Below, in pieces: positions 45,182-53,570 of a stretch of 64,000 nucleotides of DNA. Positions within the stretch are counted from its first letter, which is position 1, and each line of letters begins with the position of its first letter. The stretch spans positions 62,001-126,000 of the forward strand of contig DJHM01000047.1 of the NCBI GenBank assembly GCA_002433075.1, read 5' to 3'. The translations under genes were made by a program, and so were the position numbers. Below the pieces are notes generated by a model that was given only the letters and a program-made list of their open reading frames with translations, did not search any database and was not told the DNA's origin. The DNA is from Latescibacteria bacterium UBA6620. Lineage in GTDB: Bacteria; Latescibacterota; UBA2968.

Positions 45182-46441
45182 TCATCCCACCGGGAGAATC
45201 ACACTGAACTCCGTGCCTTTCCTGGGTTCACTCTGAACGGCGATGATGCCGCCGTGGGCTTCGATTATTTTCTTGGCCGTGGCGAGGCCGAGCCCGTTCC
45301 CGTCTTCCTTAGTCGTGAAAAAGGGCCGGAACAACTTCGACTGCACGTCCGTGGACATTCCGATTCCCGAATCCGCAACCGATACGACGGCGACCGGCGA
45401 AATGGGCGCGGATGTTTCACCCCATTCGCAGACCTCCTTCGGGTCGTCTTCGGATCGCACGCGGATCCGAACCCAACCTGTTCCAGGGATGGCCTGCACG
45501 GCGTTGTGGAGGAGGTTGAGGACGATTTGCTGTACCTGTTCTGGGTCGATGCGACAGGGCAGTTCGTGAATGGCGTAGTCGCGTTGCACATCGATCTCGT
45601 CGACGCGTGACCCAGCATCGATTTCGAAAAAGCCGACACAATCTTCGACGACCTCGACGAAGTCCACCGGTCGTAGGTTGAGCTGAGCGGGTCTCGTGTA
45701 GGTCAGGAGATTGGAAACAACGTTGTTCAGTCTATCGATGCCTTCGGTGATCTTGACGACAAGATGCCGTCGGGGATCGTCGACATCGAGCTTCCTCGCC
45801 AACACGTCTGCGAAACCCCCGATGCCTCCGAGAGGATTCCTGATCTCGTGCGCGACGGTGGCGGACATTTCGCCAAGTGCCGTCAGCGTGCTTACGCGGC
45901 TGGCCTGACGAGAAAGTTCACGAACCCGGGACACGTCGTCGATGATGGCCAGCGCCCCAAGGATGGTCCCGTCTCGACTTCGCAGGCAGGCGGTCTTGAA
46001 TCGGACGGGCAACCTGTCGTCGTTCGCCAGGGAGAGTTCGCGCTCCTGTTCTGGAGCTCCTTCCCCGGCAGAAACGGTGAGCGCCAGGAGGCCGGCGGTT
46101 TCGCCGAGGACGGTTTCAACCGGTTCGTGCAGGACCGATTCCGGTCGGCAGCCGAGTAGGTCGGCGGCCGCTTCGTTGATGAGGGTCACACGGTTCTGCG
46201 TGTCTACTGCAACCACGCCCGAGCCCAAACCCTCGAGCATACTCTCGAGATAGGCGTTGAGGCGGCTCTCTTCGTCGAGGCTGTTCTGAAGTCGTTTGTT
46301 GGTTTCCTGGAGCTGGTCGTTCAACGTCGTGAAGTGGGACTCCAGGTTGCGCTGTGAGGCCGCGAGCTGATCGAGTGCCCGGTTGAACGCTGTGTAGGCC
46401 TCGGTGAAGGCAGTGACATCTTCTGGCGTGAAGTCTTTCAT
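45182..46441 (-). CDS. PAS-domain sensor histidine kinase, partner of the NtrC-type regulator
   Basis: 419 aa and soluble. N-terminal coiled coil (20-65), a PAS domain (about 65-175), the phosphoacceptor helix with His198 (SATVAHEIRNPLGGIGGFAD), and a HATPase domain with NLLHNAVQAIPGTGW, VADSGIGMS, FRPFFTTKEDGNGLGLATAK. It lies immediately upstream of the sigma-54 regulator and is doubtless its cognate kinase. No membrane segment, so it senses an internal signal, as the flagellar FlrB/FleS kinases do. Confidence 0.92.
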   Translation of the reverse strand: MKDFTPEDVTAFTEAYTAFNRALDQLAASQRNLESHFTTLNDQLQETNKRLQNSLDEESRLNAYLESMLEGLGSGVVAVDTQNRVTLINEAAADLLGCRPESVLHEPVETVLGETAGLLALTVSAGEGAPEQERELSLANDDRLPVRFKTACLRSRDGTILGALAIIDDVSRVRELSRQASRVSTLTALGEMSATVAHEIRNPLGGIGGFADVLARKLDVDDPRRHLVVKITEGIDRLNNVVSNLLTYTRPAQLNLRPVDFVEVVEDCVGFFEIDAGSRVDEIDVQRDYAIHELPCRIDPEQVQQIVLNLLHNAVQAIPGTGWVRIRVRSEDDPKEVCEWGETSAPISPVAVVSVADSGIGMSTDVQSKLFRPFFTTKEDGNGLGLATAKKIIEAHGGIIAVQSEPRKGTEFSVILPVG

Positions 46442-46448
46442 CCCGGTG

Positions 46449-46763
46449 TCAGGAGACCGCTTTTTTGGTTTGTGGTGTGATGCGTAGCCCCTTCTGGCTC
46501 ACGGTCTTCACGTTGGCGTCCACTCGATCTACGAGTTCTTTGAATGACAGCTTGAGGCGCTCGAGTGAGTCAGCGCTCAACCGGCCCTCTGGCGCATCGG
46601 CGAGGGCCTGGATTTCGACCTGCAGGAGATTCACGACTTCGACTTGCTCGGTCATATCCTTCAGGAGTGCGGTAGCGTCCGTGCCTTCGGCCAGTTGCTT
46701 GCCGATTCTTTCGGCCAGTTCGCTGGCCCGGTGCTCGAGCCGCCGGATGTCCTGAAGGCTCAC
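46449..46763 (-). CDS. Small helical protein between receiver and kinase genes
   Basis: 104 aa, predicted almost all helical (DIRRLEHRASELAERIGKQL, LLKDMTEQVEVVNLLQVEIQ). No signal peptide. Overlaps the upstream receiver gene by 4 nt and precedes the kinase by 7 nt, so it is part of this regulatory operon. The size and heptad pattern resemble FlgN/FliT-type chaperones, but no diagnostic motif is visible; treated as unknown. Confidence 0.7.
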   Translation of the reverse strand: MSLQDIRRLEHRASELAERIGKQLAEGTDATALLKDMTEQVEVVNLLQVEIQALADAPEGRLSADSLERLKLSFKELVDRVDANVKTVSQKGLRITPQTKKAVS

Positions 46764-47317
46764 TGCGATTCCTCCGGTTCGGGGGGTTGGGCGCGTGGTG
46801 CGCCATACGCGCCAGGCAGTGCGGTGGGACGTCCGGCTGCCTGTGGACTTCCTCCGACGGGACGACCGGGCGCATTCCCACGCAGTCGAGTGATTTCCTG
46901 CTCCTGGTCGCGGACCTTCAATCGAAGGGTGCGTACTTCGGCCTCGAGCTTTTGCACCCGAAGGCTGCGTGCCACGGCGGCCTGCACTTCCGGCATCTTG
47001 AAGGGCTTGATGATGTAATCTTGGGCGCCTCGCCTCAGGGCGTCGATCGCCGTCTGGATACTAGGATAGCCGGTCATGATGATGATGCGGGTGTCGGGAG
47101 AGCCATCGATGATCGTGTCCACGACCTCCAGACCGCTCATATCCTCCAGGCTGAGGTCGATGAGGGCCACGTGGTACTCGTGTACACTGATGTGATGAAG
47201 GGCTTCCTTGCCGGATTCAGCGACATCGACGTTGAATCCGGCCTCCGTGAGGGACTCCTGGAGGAGCTCCCGCATAAAGGCATCGTCGTCGACGACGAGG
47301 ATCGATTCGTTGGCCAA
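46760..47317 (-). CDS. Single-domain response regulator with coiled-coil and Pro-rich tail
   Basis: 185 aa. The TTG at 47317 gives LANESILVVDDDAFMRELLQ; no earlier start has an SD, and the open frame further up looks non-coding. Receiver domain 5-120 with phosphoacceptor Asp54 (ALIDLSLEDMSG) and Lys in IIKPF. A coiled coil (about 125-155) and a Gly/Pro/Ala-rich end follow; there is no DNA-binding domain. It probably relays phosphate or acts by protein contact in the same pathway as the kinase and NtrC-type regulator downstream. Confidence 0.82.
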   Translation of the reverse strand: MANESILVVDDDAFMRELLQESLTEAGFNVDVAESGKEALHHISVHEYHVALIDLSLEDMSGLEVVDTIIDGSPDTRIIIMTGYPSIQTAIDALRRGAQDYIIKPFKMPEVQAAVARSLRVQKLEAEVRTLRLKVRDQEQEITRLRGNAPGRPVGGSPQAAGRPTALPGAYGAPRAQPPEPEESQ

Positions 47318-47648
47318 GGTGAGATATTCCCAGGGGTTGACGACCGGGTGAGGAAAGGACCGCTCGGTATGGGGAGACCGGCAGCGTGCGCCATCGGCCG
47401 GCCGGATGTCCCGAAATCCTTCGTGCAAAGCGGAATCCACACCGCCGGGGGAGGGCGGTAGACCGAACATCGAAGACGCTAAACTGTTGTCAATACCGAA
47501 CTTGAATGTAGGCTCCCGTGTGGCGGGAGTCAAGGATGGCGCGGATAAATTTTCCGACTTACAGGAATATTTTTCCAGCTTGGCGGTGGGGGCGTCCCCG
47601 TGCGATGCACGGGGACGCGGCAGGCTGTGTAACGAGGATGGGAGTCGA
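47318..47648. other. Intergenic region upstream of the regulatory operon
   Basis: About 330 bp. It contains a perfect hairpin at 47592-47618, an AT-rich patch at 47545-47580, and on the - strand a TTGACA (47494-47489) that could be a -35 box for the receiver gene; no good -10 follows. A poor GG-N10-GC match lies at 47424-47439. Confidence 0.35.
47592..47618 (-). terminator. Hairpin downstream of the SDR gene
   Basis: Perfect 12-bp arms GCGTCCCCGTGC and GCACGGGGACGC with a 3-nt loop, 30 nt after the SDR stop on the - strand. No T-run, so termination is uncertain. Confidence 0.5.
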
Positions 47649-48410
47649 CTATCTGACCGCGGAGAGCCAGAGGCTTCGGCCTCCGTCGACGATCAGATTT
47701 TGCCCGGTGACGAAGCCGCTGGTGGCCACTCCGTAGATCGCTTCAGCGACATCTTCGGCGAGCGCGTTACGTTGCATCGGGGTGCCTCGGGCGTGCCCCT
47801 TGTTGTTCTCTTCCCAGCCTTCGACCCACCGTGTCTCGACCAGACCGGGTGAGACGGCATTGATCTGGATCTCCGGGGCCTGGCTGACCGCCAACGACTG
47901 GGTCATACAGATAATGGCTGCTTTAGATGCGGAATAGGCGATGGAGCTGCCCTGACCGGTCGTCCCCGCGATCGAGGCGATGTTGACGATGCGTCCTCCA
48001 CCGTTCGCTTTCATTTTTGGAATGGCTGCACGGCAGACGTAGAAGGTGCCCTTGACGTTGACGGAGAGAATCCGGTCCCAGTCTTCGTCGGTCAGCCCTT
48101 TGAGATCATCGAGCGGGACCATCCGGGTCGTGCCGGCATTGTTTACGAGGATGTCGAGCCTTCCAAGGGTGTCGACCGTCTCGTCGACCATTCGGCTGAC
48201 GGACGATTCGTCCGAGACGTCTGCCTGGATGGCGACCGCTTTTCTGCCCAGGGCTTCGAGGTCTGCGACTGTCTTGTCAGCGGCGTCTTTCGACCGGCTG
48301 TAGTTAACGGCCACGTCCGCGCCGTCTCCGGCGAACTTCAGGGCAGTGGCTCGGCCGATCCCGGTTCCTCCGCCGGTGATGAGTGCGACTTTTCCATCGA
48401 GTTGGCCCAT
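47649..48410 (-). CDS. Short-chain dehydrogenase/reductase, FabG-like
   Basis: 253 aa. The ATG at 48410 has GAGGAG upstream; an extension to 48467 is unsupported. Cofactor motif TGGGTGIGR (12-20), NNAG (in ILVNNAGTTR), catalytic Ser in NIASIAG and YxxxK in AYSASKAA, and the C-terminal VTGQNLIVDGG typical of FabG-like enzymes. A basic residue in VNYSRSKDAA suggests NADPH. The substrate is not predictable; no fatty-acid genes are nearby. Confidence 0.9.
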   Translation of the reverse strand: MGQLDGKVALITGGGTGIGRATALKFAGDGADVAVNYSRSKDAADKTVADLEALGRKAVAIQADVSDESSVSRMVDETVDTLGRLDILVNNAGTTRMVPLDDLKGLTDEDWDRILSVNVKGTFYVCRAAIPKMKANGGGRIVNIASIAGTTGQGSSIAYSASKAAIICMTQSLAVSQAPEIQINAVSPGLVETRWVEGWEENNKGHARGTPMQRNALAEDVAEAIYGVATSGFVTGQNLIVDGGRSLWLSAVR

Positions 48411-48429
48411 CGTAGATCTCCTCTCGAGT

Positions 48430-49677
48430 TCAGATGTCCGGGTCTGGAAAGGACAAGGTGTCTTCAATGTGAGGTACGTTCGAAAGCAGCATCAACAGAC
48501 GGTCGAATCCGAGTGCAATTCCTCCGGCCGGAGGCATTCCTATCTCGAGCGCATCGAGAAACGCCTCGTCGATCGGATGCTCGGGCATTCCAGTTCGAGA
48601 CCTCTCGCGTCGCTCGACCTTCAGTCGGCGTCGTTGTTCGTCCGGGTCGTTCAGTTCCGTAAAAGCATTGGCAAGCTCAACGCCGGCGACGTAGACCTCG
48701 AATCGTTCCGCCGCGGGCGCTGTGGTTCGACACTTGGACAATGCAGCCATCGATTCGGGGTAATCCATCAGGAGGGTGGGTTTCTGACGGCCGAGTCGTG
48801 GCTCGACCTGTTCTAGGAAGATTTGGAAGAAAGCGTCTTCGAACGTGGCACCGCTGGAGGGATGCGCTTTGTGAACTTCCGCGGTGAACCCATCGGGATC
48901 CGTCACCGGAGACGTCTGGATCGTAGAAAACCGGCGGAACGCCTGTTCGACCGTCAACCGTTCCCAGGGAGCGGATAGATCGATCGTGTCCTTTCCATAC
49001 GCAAGAGGGGTCGCGCCGTGGAGTTTTCGTGCAAGGTGAACCACGAGTCTTTCGACGTCCCGTGCGATTTCCTCGTAGGAGGCGAAGGCGCGATACCACT
49101 CGAGCATCGTGAACTCTCCACTGTGATATCGTGCGAAGGGCTCGTCCCTGAAGGTCTTGCAGATCTGGTAGACGCGTTCCTCGCCGGTGCTGAGGAGTCG
49201 CTTCATCGCGTATTCGGGAGAGGTGTGGAGGAACCTCAAGGCTCCCCTGCTGCTACGGGTGGAGAAGCTGCGGAGGTGGGGCTCCATCCCCGGGGAAGGA
49301 ACGAGACAGGGTGTTTCGACCTCGATGAAGCCCAGGTCGTGGAAGTACGCACGCGTTTCACGGAGGGCGTTCGCTCGGACGCGGATCGCCCGACGGGATG
49401 TGGATGCATCCAGGGCCCGGGTTGAGGGCGTGAGCCGTCTGAAGGCCTCGACGCTGAACGTGGGTGGTCGAAGCCGGCCGGTACACTCGACAATCTCGTG
49501 GATCTCGCCGGGACGACTGTCGATGGCGATTTCACCGCTGGCGTCCCGTATTCGCAATGACCCGGAGGATTCGATCAGGCGCCCCGCGATGGTGACGTAC
49601 TCGCCCGGACGGAGATCGCCGACCCGGGTGTTTCGGATCGTTCGGGCGGGGAAGGCGTTGGATTCAGTTCGGGCCAT
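48430..49677 (-). CDS. EpmA-like lysyl-tRNA-synthetase paralogue (EF-P lysyltransferase)
   Basis: 415 aa. Class II aaRS core of the LysRS/EpmA type: TSPEYAMKRLLSTGEERVYQ and ICKTFRDEPFARYHSGEFTM (motif 2), MLEWYRAF, GVELANAFTEL, and motif 3 GGIALGFDRLLMLLSN. EpmA attaches beta-lysine to elongation factor P. Unlike classical EpmA, which lacks the anticodon domain, an N-terminal segment of about 80 aa resembles a short OB fold (VGDLRPGEYVTIAGRLIESS, LRIRDASGEIAID). The ATG at 49677 overlaps the end of the preceding gene by 14 nt and has no clear SD, so it is probably translationally coupled. Efp and EpmB are not in the window. Confidence 0.8.
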   Translation of the reverse strand: MARTESNAFPARTIRNTRVGDLRPGEYVTIAGRLIESSGSLRIRDASGEIAIDSRPGEIHEIVECTGRLRPPTFSVEAFRRLTPSTRALDASTSRRAIRVRANALRETRAYFHDLGFIEVETPCLVPSPGMEPHLRSFSTRSSRGALRFLHTSPEYAMKRLLSTGEERVYQICKTFRDEPFARYHSGEFTMLEWYRAFASYEEIARDVERLVVHLARKLHGATPLAYGKDTIDLSAPWERLTVEQAFRRFSTIQTSPVTDPDGFTAEVHKAHPSSGATFEDAFFQIFLEQVEPRLGRQKPTLLMDYPESMAALSKCRTTAPAAERFEVYVAGVELANAFTELNDPDEQRRRLKVERRERSRTGMPEHPIDEAFLDALEIGMPPAGGIALGFDRLLMLLSNVPHIEDTLSFPDPDI

Positions 49678-50284
49678 CGGCGAGATGTGAGGTGTCGTTG
49701 AGGCGGACGACGATACAAGCGTCGGCGTCGAATCGCAGGGTGTGAATGGATGCGGGAGACGTTTCGAAGAACGGGCCCTCTTCCGTCGAACTCGACTGGT
49801 GGCCAAGAAGGCTGCGCAGGTAGGCCACGATCGAGCCGCCGTGGGTGACGACGGCGATCTTTCCTTCCGGATTCCGGTTGATGATTTCGCCAAGGGCCCG
49901 GCTCACCCGGTCCTGAAGCCGCCCGTAGGATTCCGCGTCGGTGCCCCCGGCCTGAGGTCCGTGAACGACGAGATCGGGGAATCGTTCGTACGCCTCCTGG
50001 TAGGTGAGCCCATCCAGCGATCCACAATCGAGCTCACGCAGATCTTCGTGCCTCTGAGGCACGACCTTCAGCTGGTCCGCGATGACGTGCGCAGTCTGCA
50101 CCGCTCTCCGGAGGGGGCTCGTGTAGAGGGTGGTAATGTCGGACTCAGCCTGAAGACGGACGGCGACGAGCAACGACTGGCGGAGACCGACGGTGGAAAG
50201 AGGGACATCGGACCACCATCCGAGCAGGTTGTCTCCCTGTTTGGTCTGCGACAGTCCCTGACAGACGATGTGTAGTTCGGTCAC
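49664..50284 (-). CDS. Histidine-phosphatase-fold protein lacking the catalytic RHG motif
   Basis: 206 aa, the size of small phosphoglycerate-mutase-like phosphatases. Most family features are kept: SPLRRAVQTA, LRELDCGSLDGLTYQEAY and the second His in VVTHGGSIVAYLRSLLGH. However the N-terminal signature, normally VRHGET, is VCQGLS (TELHIVCQGLSQTKQGD). The phosphoaccepting His and its Arg are replaced by Gln and Cys. Two single-base changes from CGT-CAC would suffice. The frame is otherwise intact, so the protein is either a non-catalytic pseudoenzyme or a recent loss. GTG start; its 3' end overlaps the EpmA-like gene. Confidence 0.85.
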   Translation of the reverse strand: MTELHIVCQGLSQTKQGDNLLGWWSDVPLSTVGLRQSLLVAVRLQAESDITTLYTSPLRRAVQTAHVIADQLKVVPQRHEDLRELDCGSLDGLTYQEAYERFPDLVVHGPQAGGTDAESYGRLQDRVSRALGEIINRNPEGKIAVVTHGGSIVAYLRSLLGHQSSSTEEGPFFETSPASIHTLRFDADACIVVRLNDTSHLADGPN

Positions 50285-50492
50285 TCCGCGTCCATTGGGT
50301 TTCGGGGGTCGAAAAGTGACAATATAGGGGCCGAAGAGGCGGATTCAAACTGTCGCGACCCAATCTCGGCCCTTGAACGGGATTTTGCTGTGGTTTTCAG
50401 CCGTTTCACCGGTCAAGGCACAGGACAGAACGGCCGATCTAAGAATGAGGGGTTTTGCGTCTCCGTTTCGCTATCTGACAGAAGGTTCATCG

Positions 50493-51665
50493 ATGGGGTT
50501 GCTGTCCCGAATCACACTTCTCTGCTGCCTGGCCCTCCTGCTTTGGACGCCCGAGGCGTCTGCCGGCGGCTTTGATGGAAAAGCCCTGCTGCTCGACACG
50601 GCGGTGGAGGAAGCGCCGCCGATCGTGAACGACAATGCGCGGTCTCGTCCGCCTGTCGCGCTGGGTGAATTGCTGATGTTCGATCTGTTCATCGAGGACG
50701 GTGAGGGGTTATCGATCGAGGGATTGTCTCTGGCTTTCGAGAATGATGAGATCCAGGGTGACCGGTTCTCGTTTACGAGCTTCTTCAGTGTGCACTCGAT
50801 CGAAGGACTCGTGGGCCGGGCAGGCCCTTCCCGGAGCGCTCTCGTTTCGGTTTTCAACAGCGGCGGCCGAACGATCGGAGCGAATGGGTATATCGCCACG
50901 GTCAAGCTTCAGGCCCTGCAGGATATCGTGCAGGGGACGAGCGTGCGGATCGAGTCGGGGCGCACGCAGGTGATCGATGCGCGTACGGGTGAAAGCGACT
51001 CCGTGTCGGTTGAGGCGGCCACGTTCATCGTAACCAACACGCAATTCGATCTGAGCCTCGATCTGGACGTAACCCCGGGTAATCAGAATCGCGATCTTCG
51101 ATTTGGCATCGAATCGAGTTCAAATGTGGAAATCGAAGTTCACGGCAACCGGATCGGGAGCGCAGTCGGGTTTATCCTCGAGTTTGTCGCTCAGCCGGGA
51201 CTCACGTTCGATTCGTTCGAGGCCGGCGACGTCTTCGGGGACGGACGCACCCTGCCGGCGGATACGACCGGGGCCTCGATTGTCGTGACCGTGGCCGATG
51301 TGGCCGGCCCACTCGTGGCCAACTCCGGATTCATCGGAAAAATGATCTTCTCTCCGGATGACGATTTTCGGGAAGCTCGGGTTTCGCTCGTTCGCGGCGA
51401 GATGTTGCGTGGGGGCGGATTCCTGTTTTCGGGTACGGGATCCGTGCTTGTGTCCACCTCGATCGACTTCGACGAAAGTGGCGAGACAGATTTCAGAGAC
51501 TTCCTGTTGTTCGCGGCCGCCTTCGGCACCTTGTCGACGCAGGCGGGTTTCGACGGACGATTCGACCTGAATGCGGACGGCAGTGTGGAGTTCGGGGATC
51601 TGGTGATTCTGTCGGGGATTTTCGAGAATGCGTTGGGTGGCAATACGGCCGCATCGGGGCCGTAA
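50493..51665 (+). CDS. Secreted protein with two cohesin-like domains and a dockerin-like tail
   Basis: 390 aa. The ATG at 50493 has AGAAGG 7 nt upstream and gives a signal peptide (LLSRITLLCCLALLLWTPEA) cut near ASA. Two cohesin-type beta domains (about 45-180 and 190-330) follow, the first with LGELLMFDLFIEDGEGLSIE, the second with FGIESSSNVEIEVHGNRIGS. The C-terminal paired EF-hand module (FDESGETDFRDFLLFAAAFG and FDLNADGSVEFGDLVILSGI) is the same type as in the proteins at 9270 and 57724. Surface role inferred. A bidirectional terminator follows. Confidence 0.83.
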   Translation: MGLLSRITLLCCLALLLWTPEASAGGFDGKALLLDTAVEEAPPIVNDNARSRPPVALGELLMFDLFIEDGEGLSIEGLSLAFENDEIQGDRFSFTSFFSVHSIEGLVGRAGPSRSALVSVFNSGGRTIGANGYIATVKLQALQDIVQGTSVRIESGRTQVIDARTGESDSVSVEAATFIVTNTQFDLSLDLDVTPGNQNRDLRFGIESSSNVEIEVHGNRIGSAVGFILEFVAQPGLTFDSFEAGDVFGDGRTLPADTTGASIVVTVADVAGPLVANSGFIGKMIFSPDDDFREARVSLVRGEMLRGGGFLFSGTGSVLVSTSIDFDESGETDFRDFLLFAAAFGTLSTQAGFDGRFDLNADGSVEFGDLVILSGIFENALGGNTAASGP

Positions 51666-51686
51666 GACGGAGCCACAGATGCGCTA

Positions 51687-51728
51687 AAACAGGCCTCTCC
51701 CTTTGCGTGATGAAGGAGAGGCCTGTTT
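51687..51728. terminator. Bidirectional terminator
   Basis: Arms AAACAGGCCTCTCC and GGAGAGGCCTGTTT, perfect 14 bp with a 14-nt loop, between the + cohesin-like gene and the - MBL gene. Confidence 0.9.
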
Positions 51729-51765
51729 CGTGCTGTGACGTCCGGGCTCGACGCTGCGTGAGTGA

Positions 51766-52386
51766 CTAACGGAGAAAGGGGTTGGTCTCACGCTCCTGAC
51801 CGACTGTGGTGAAAGGTCCGTGACCGGGATAGAGTCGAGTATCGTCCGGCAGGGCCATCACTTTTTCTCGAATCGACCGCATCAGGGTATCCGGATCGGA
51901 TCCCTCAAGATCCGTTCGTCCGATCGATCCAGCGAAGATCACATCGCCGACGATGGCGTGCCCCGGCCACAGGAAAGTCACGTTGCCCGGAGCGTGCCCG
52001 GGGGTATGAACGATGTCGAGCGTCTCGTTGCCGAACGAGAGGGTATCGCCTTCTTCGATGAAGCGGTCTACGGTCGGCGGCTCGTCGGTTTGAATGCCGA
52101 GGAAGGAGGCGATCTCGACGAGCCCTTCGACCATAAAGAGATCGGCCCGATGAATCGTGAATGGCACCCCCCATTCTTCCTGCAGCGACTTGACGCGACC
52201 GATGTGATCGAAATGGCCGTGGGTGGCCACGATCTCGACGACGACGATGTTGAGTTTCGCGACGAGGTCGATGATGCCGCCCACATTGTCGCCCGGGTCG
52301 ATGACGATTCCCTTGCGGGTTTCCTCACAGGCAAGAACCAGGCAATTGACTTCCAGAGGTCCGACGACGATTGAATCGAATATCAC
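51766..52386 (-). CDS. MBL-fold hydrolase, glyoxalase-II-like
   Basis: 206 aa, the short YcbL/GloB-like type. Metal motif THGHFDHIG (His56, His58, Asp60, His61), then HTPGHAPGNVTFLWPG, VGDVIFAGSIGRTDLEGSD and the last His in LYPGHGPFT. The GSIGRTD segment is typical of YcbL-like thioester hydrolases. The substrate could be S-lactoylglutathione or another thioester. It lies 74 nt after the ABC permease gene. Confidence 0.92.
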   Translation of the reverse strand: MIFDSIVVGPLEVNCLVLACEETRKGIVIDPGDNVGGIIDLVAKLNIVVVEIVATHGHFDHIGRVKSLQEEWGVPFTIHRADLFMVEGLVEIASFLGIQTDEPPTVDRFIEEGDTLSFGNETLDIVHTPGHAPGNVTFLWPGHAIVGDVIFAGSIGRTDLEGSDPDTLMRSIREKVMALPDDTRLYPGHGPFTTVGQERETNPFLR

Positions 52387-52460
52387 AGGTTGCTCCGTTC
52401 AGCGACGACCGTGGTTGTGATCCGCCCGAAAATGCGACTGCTCGAAAACGATCGATGTCT

Positions 52461-53570
52461 TCACGACGCAGTCGCCGGTTGAACCGGTGGTCCGTGTGGT
52501 GCAGGGGCTCGTCGCGTGAGGGCCGTCTGCAGTCCGACGCCTAGGACGGCGACGCCCTGGATGATGATGACGATGTCTCGCGGCACCCCAGCGACGAGTT
52601 GTAGCCATCGGTCGGCAGTCCGAAGCGCACCGAACAGAACGGCGACAGGAATGATGGCGACAGGGTGGCTCTGGGCCAGCAGGGCCACGGCAATGCCGTC
52701 GAATCCATAGCCCGGAGAAAACTGCGCATACAGGGTGTGATGCAGGCCGACGACTTCGAGCCCGCCGGCCAGGCCTGCGAGACCCCCCGCAAGGCCCATC
52801 CCGAGGATCATCTTGCGCGTGTCCGCGATCCCAACGGCTCGGGAGGCTTTCGGATTGAGACCGACGGCCCTGAATTCAACGCCCCCTGCCGTGTTGAACA
52901 GCCACCACGCGGTGGCTACGCAGGCCGCCAGTGCTACGACGACGCCCCAGCTCACCGGGACGGGCTCGACAGACCAGAGCTCTGGCATCGTGGCCGCTGG
53001 CACGATCGGGTGGGTTCGGGTGGCATAGCCTCCTGCGTTGAGCGGGCCAGAAACCAGGTAATCGACAGTCTGAATGGCGATGTAGTTGAGCATAATCGTG
53101 TTGATGACTTCGTGAACGCCCCTGCGGGCCTTCAGCCAGCCAGGTATCACGCCCCACACCGTGCCTGCGGCCAATGCCGCGAGCAATACGGCGGGCAAGT
53201 GGATGAACGAGGGCAGGCCGAGGTCGGTCGCTCCGAGGGCGGCGGATACGAGGGCACCGGCGTAGAGTTGTCCTTCGCCCCCGATGTTGAACAGCCCCAC
53301 CCGAAACGCGACCGCGACTGAAAGGCCGGTCAGGATCAGGGGGACGGACTTTGCGATGACACCTGCGATGTTGCCCGACGTTCCGAAGGCTCCGTAGAGG
53401 AGGACGGCTCCCGCGTGGAAGGGGTTTCCGCCCGACAACGCGACGAACGCGCACCCGACTGCAAAGGCGACGGCGAGGACTCCGACCGACGGGGCGATCT
53501 GACGGACCCGAGTGACGCCGAGCGGTGGGTCGACGGCGTGGGACCGGTCCTGGAGAGGCTCGGATGTCAC
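52461..53570 (-). CDS. ABC transporter permease, BMP (nucleoside/simple sugar) type
   Basis: 369 aa with about nine membrane helices. The signature of BPD_transp_2 permeases partnered with BMP proteins is clear: SVAVAFRVGLFNIGGEGQLY and VHEVINTIMLNYIAIQTVDY. The GTG at 53570 overlaps the ATPase stop (GTGA) and has GGGAGAGA upstream; the frame further up lies inside the ATPase. These transporters usually have two permease genes; only this one is present, and the next gene is an unrelated hydrolase. Confidence 0.9.
   Translation of the reverse strand: MTSEPLQDRSHAVDPPLGVTRVRQIAPSVGVLAVAFAVGCAFVALSGGNPFHAGAVLLYGAFGTSGNIAGVIAKSVPLILTGLSVAVAFRVGLFNIGGEGQLYAGALVSAALGATDLGLPSFIHLPAVLLAALAAGTVWGVIPGWLKARRGVHEVINTIMLNYIAIQTVDYLVSGPLNAGGYATRTHPIVPAATMPELWSVEPVPVSWGVVVALAACVATAWWLFNTAGGVEFRAVGLNPKASRAVGIADTRKMILGMGLAGGLAGLAGGLEVVGLHHTLYAQFSPGYGFDGIAVALLAQSHPVAIIPVAVLFGALRTADRWLQLVAGVPRDIVIIIQGVAVLGVGLQTALTRRAPAPHGPPVQPATAS

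Noticed and set aside
44007..45236. 409-codon + strand open frame opposite the NtrC-type gene
   Set aside because: Antisense of a well-supported gene; composition is typical of a mirror frame in GC-rich coding DNA. The same applies to long frames opposite smc (1249-2346) and opposite the GWxTD genes (61824-63011).
47424..47439. GG-N10-GC sequence upstream of the receiver gene as a sigma-54 promoter
   Set aside because: The -24 part (TGGATTCC) matches only at TGG; too weak next to the two strong examples.
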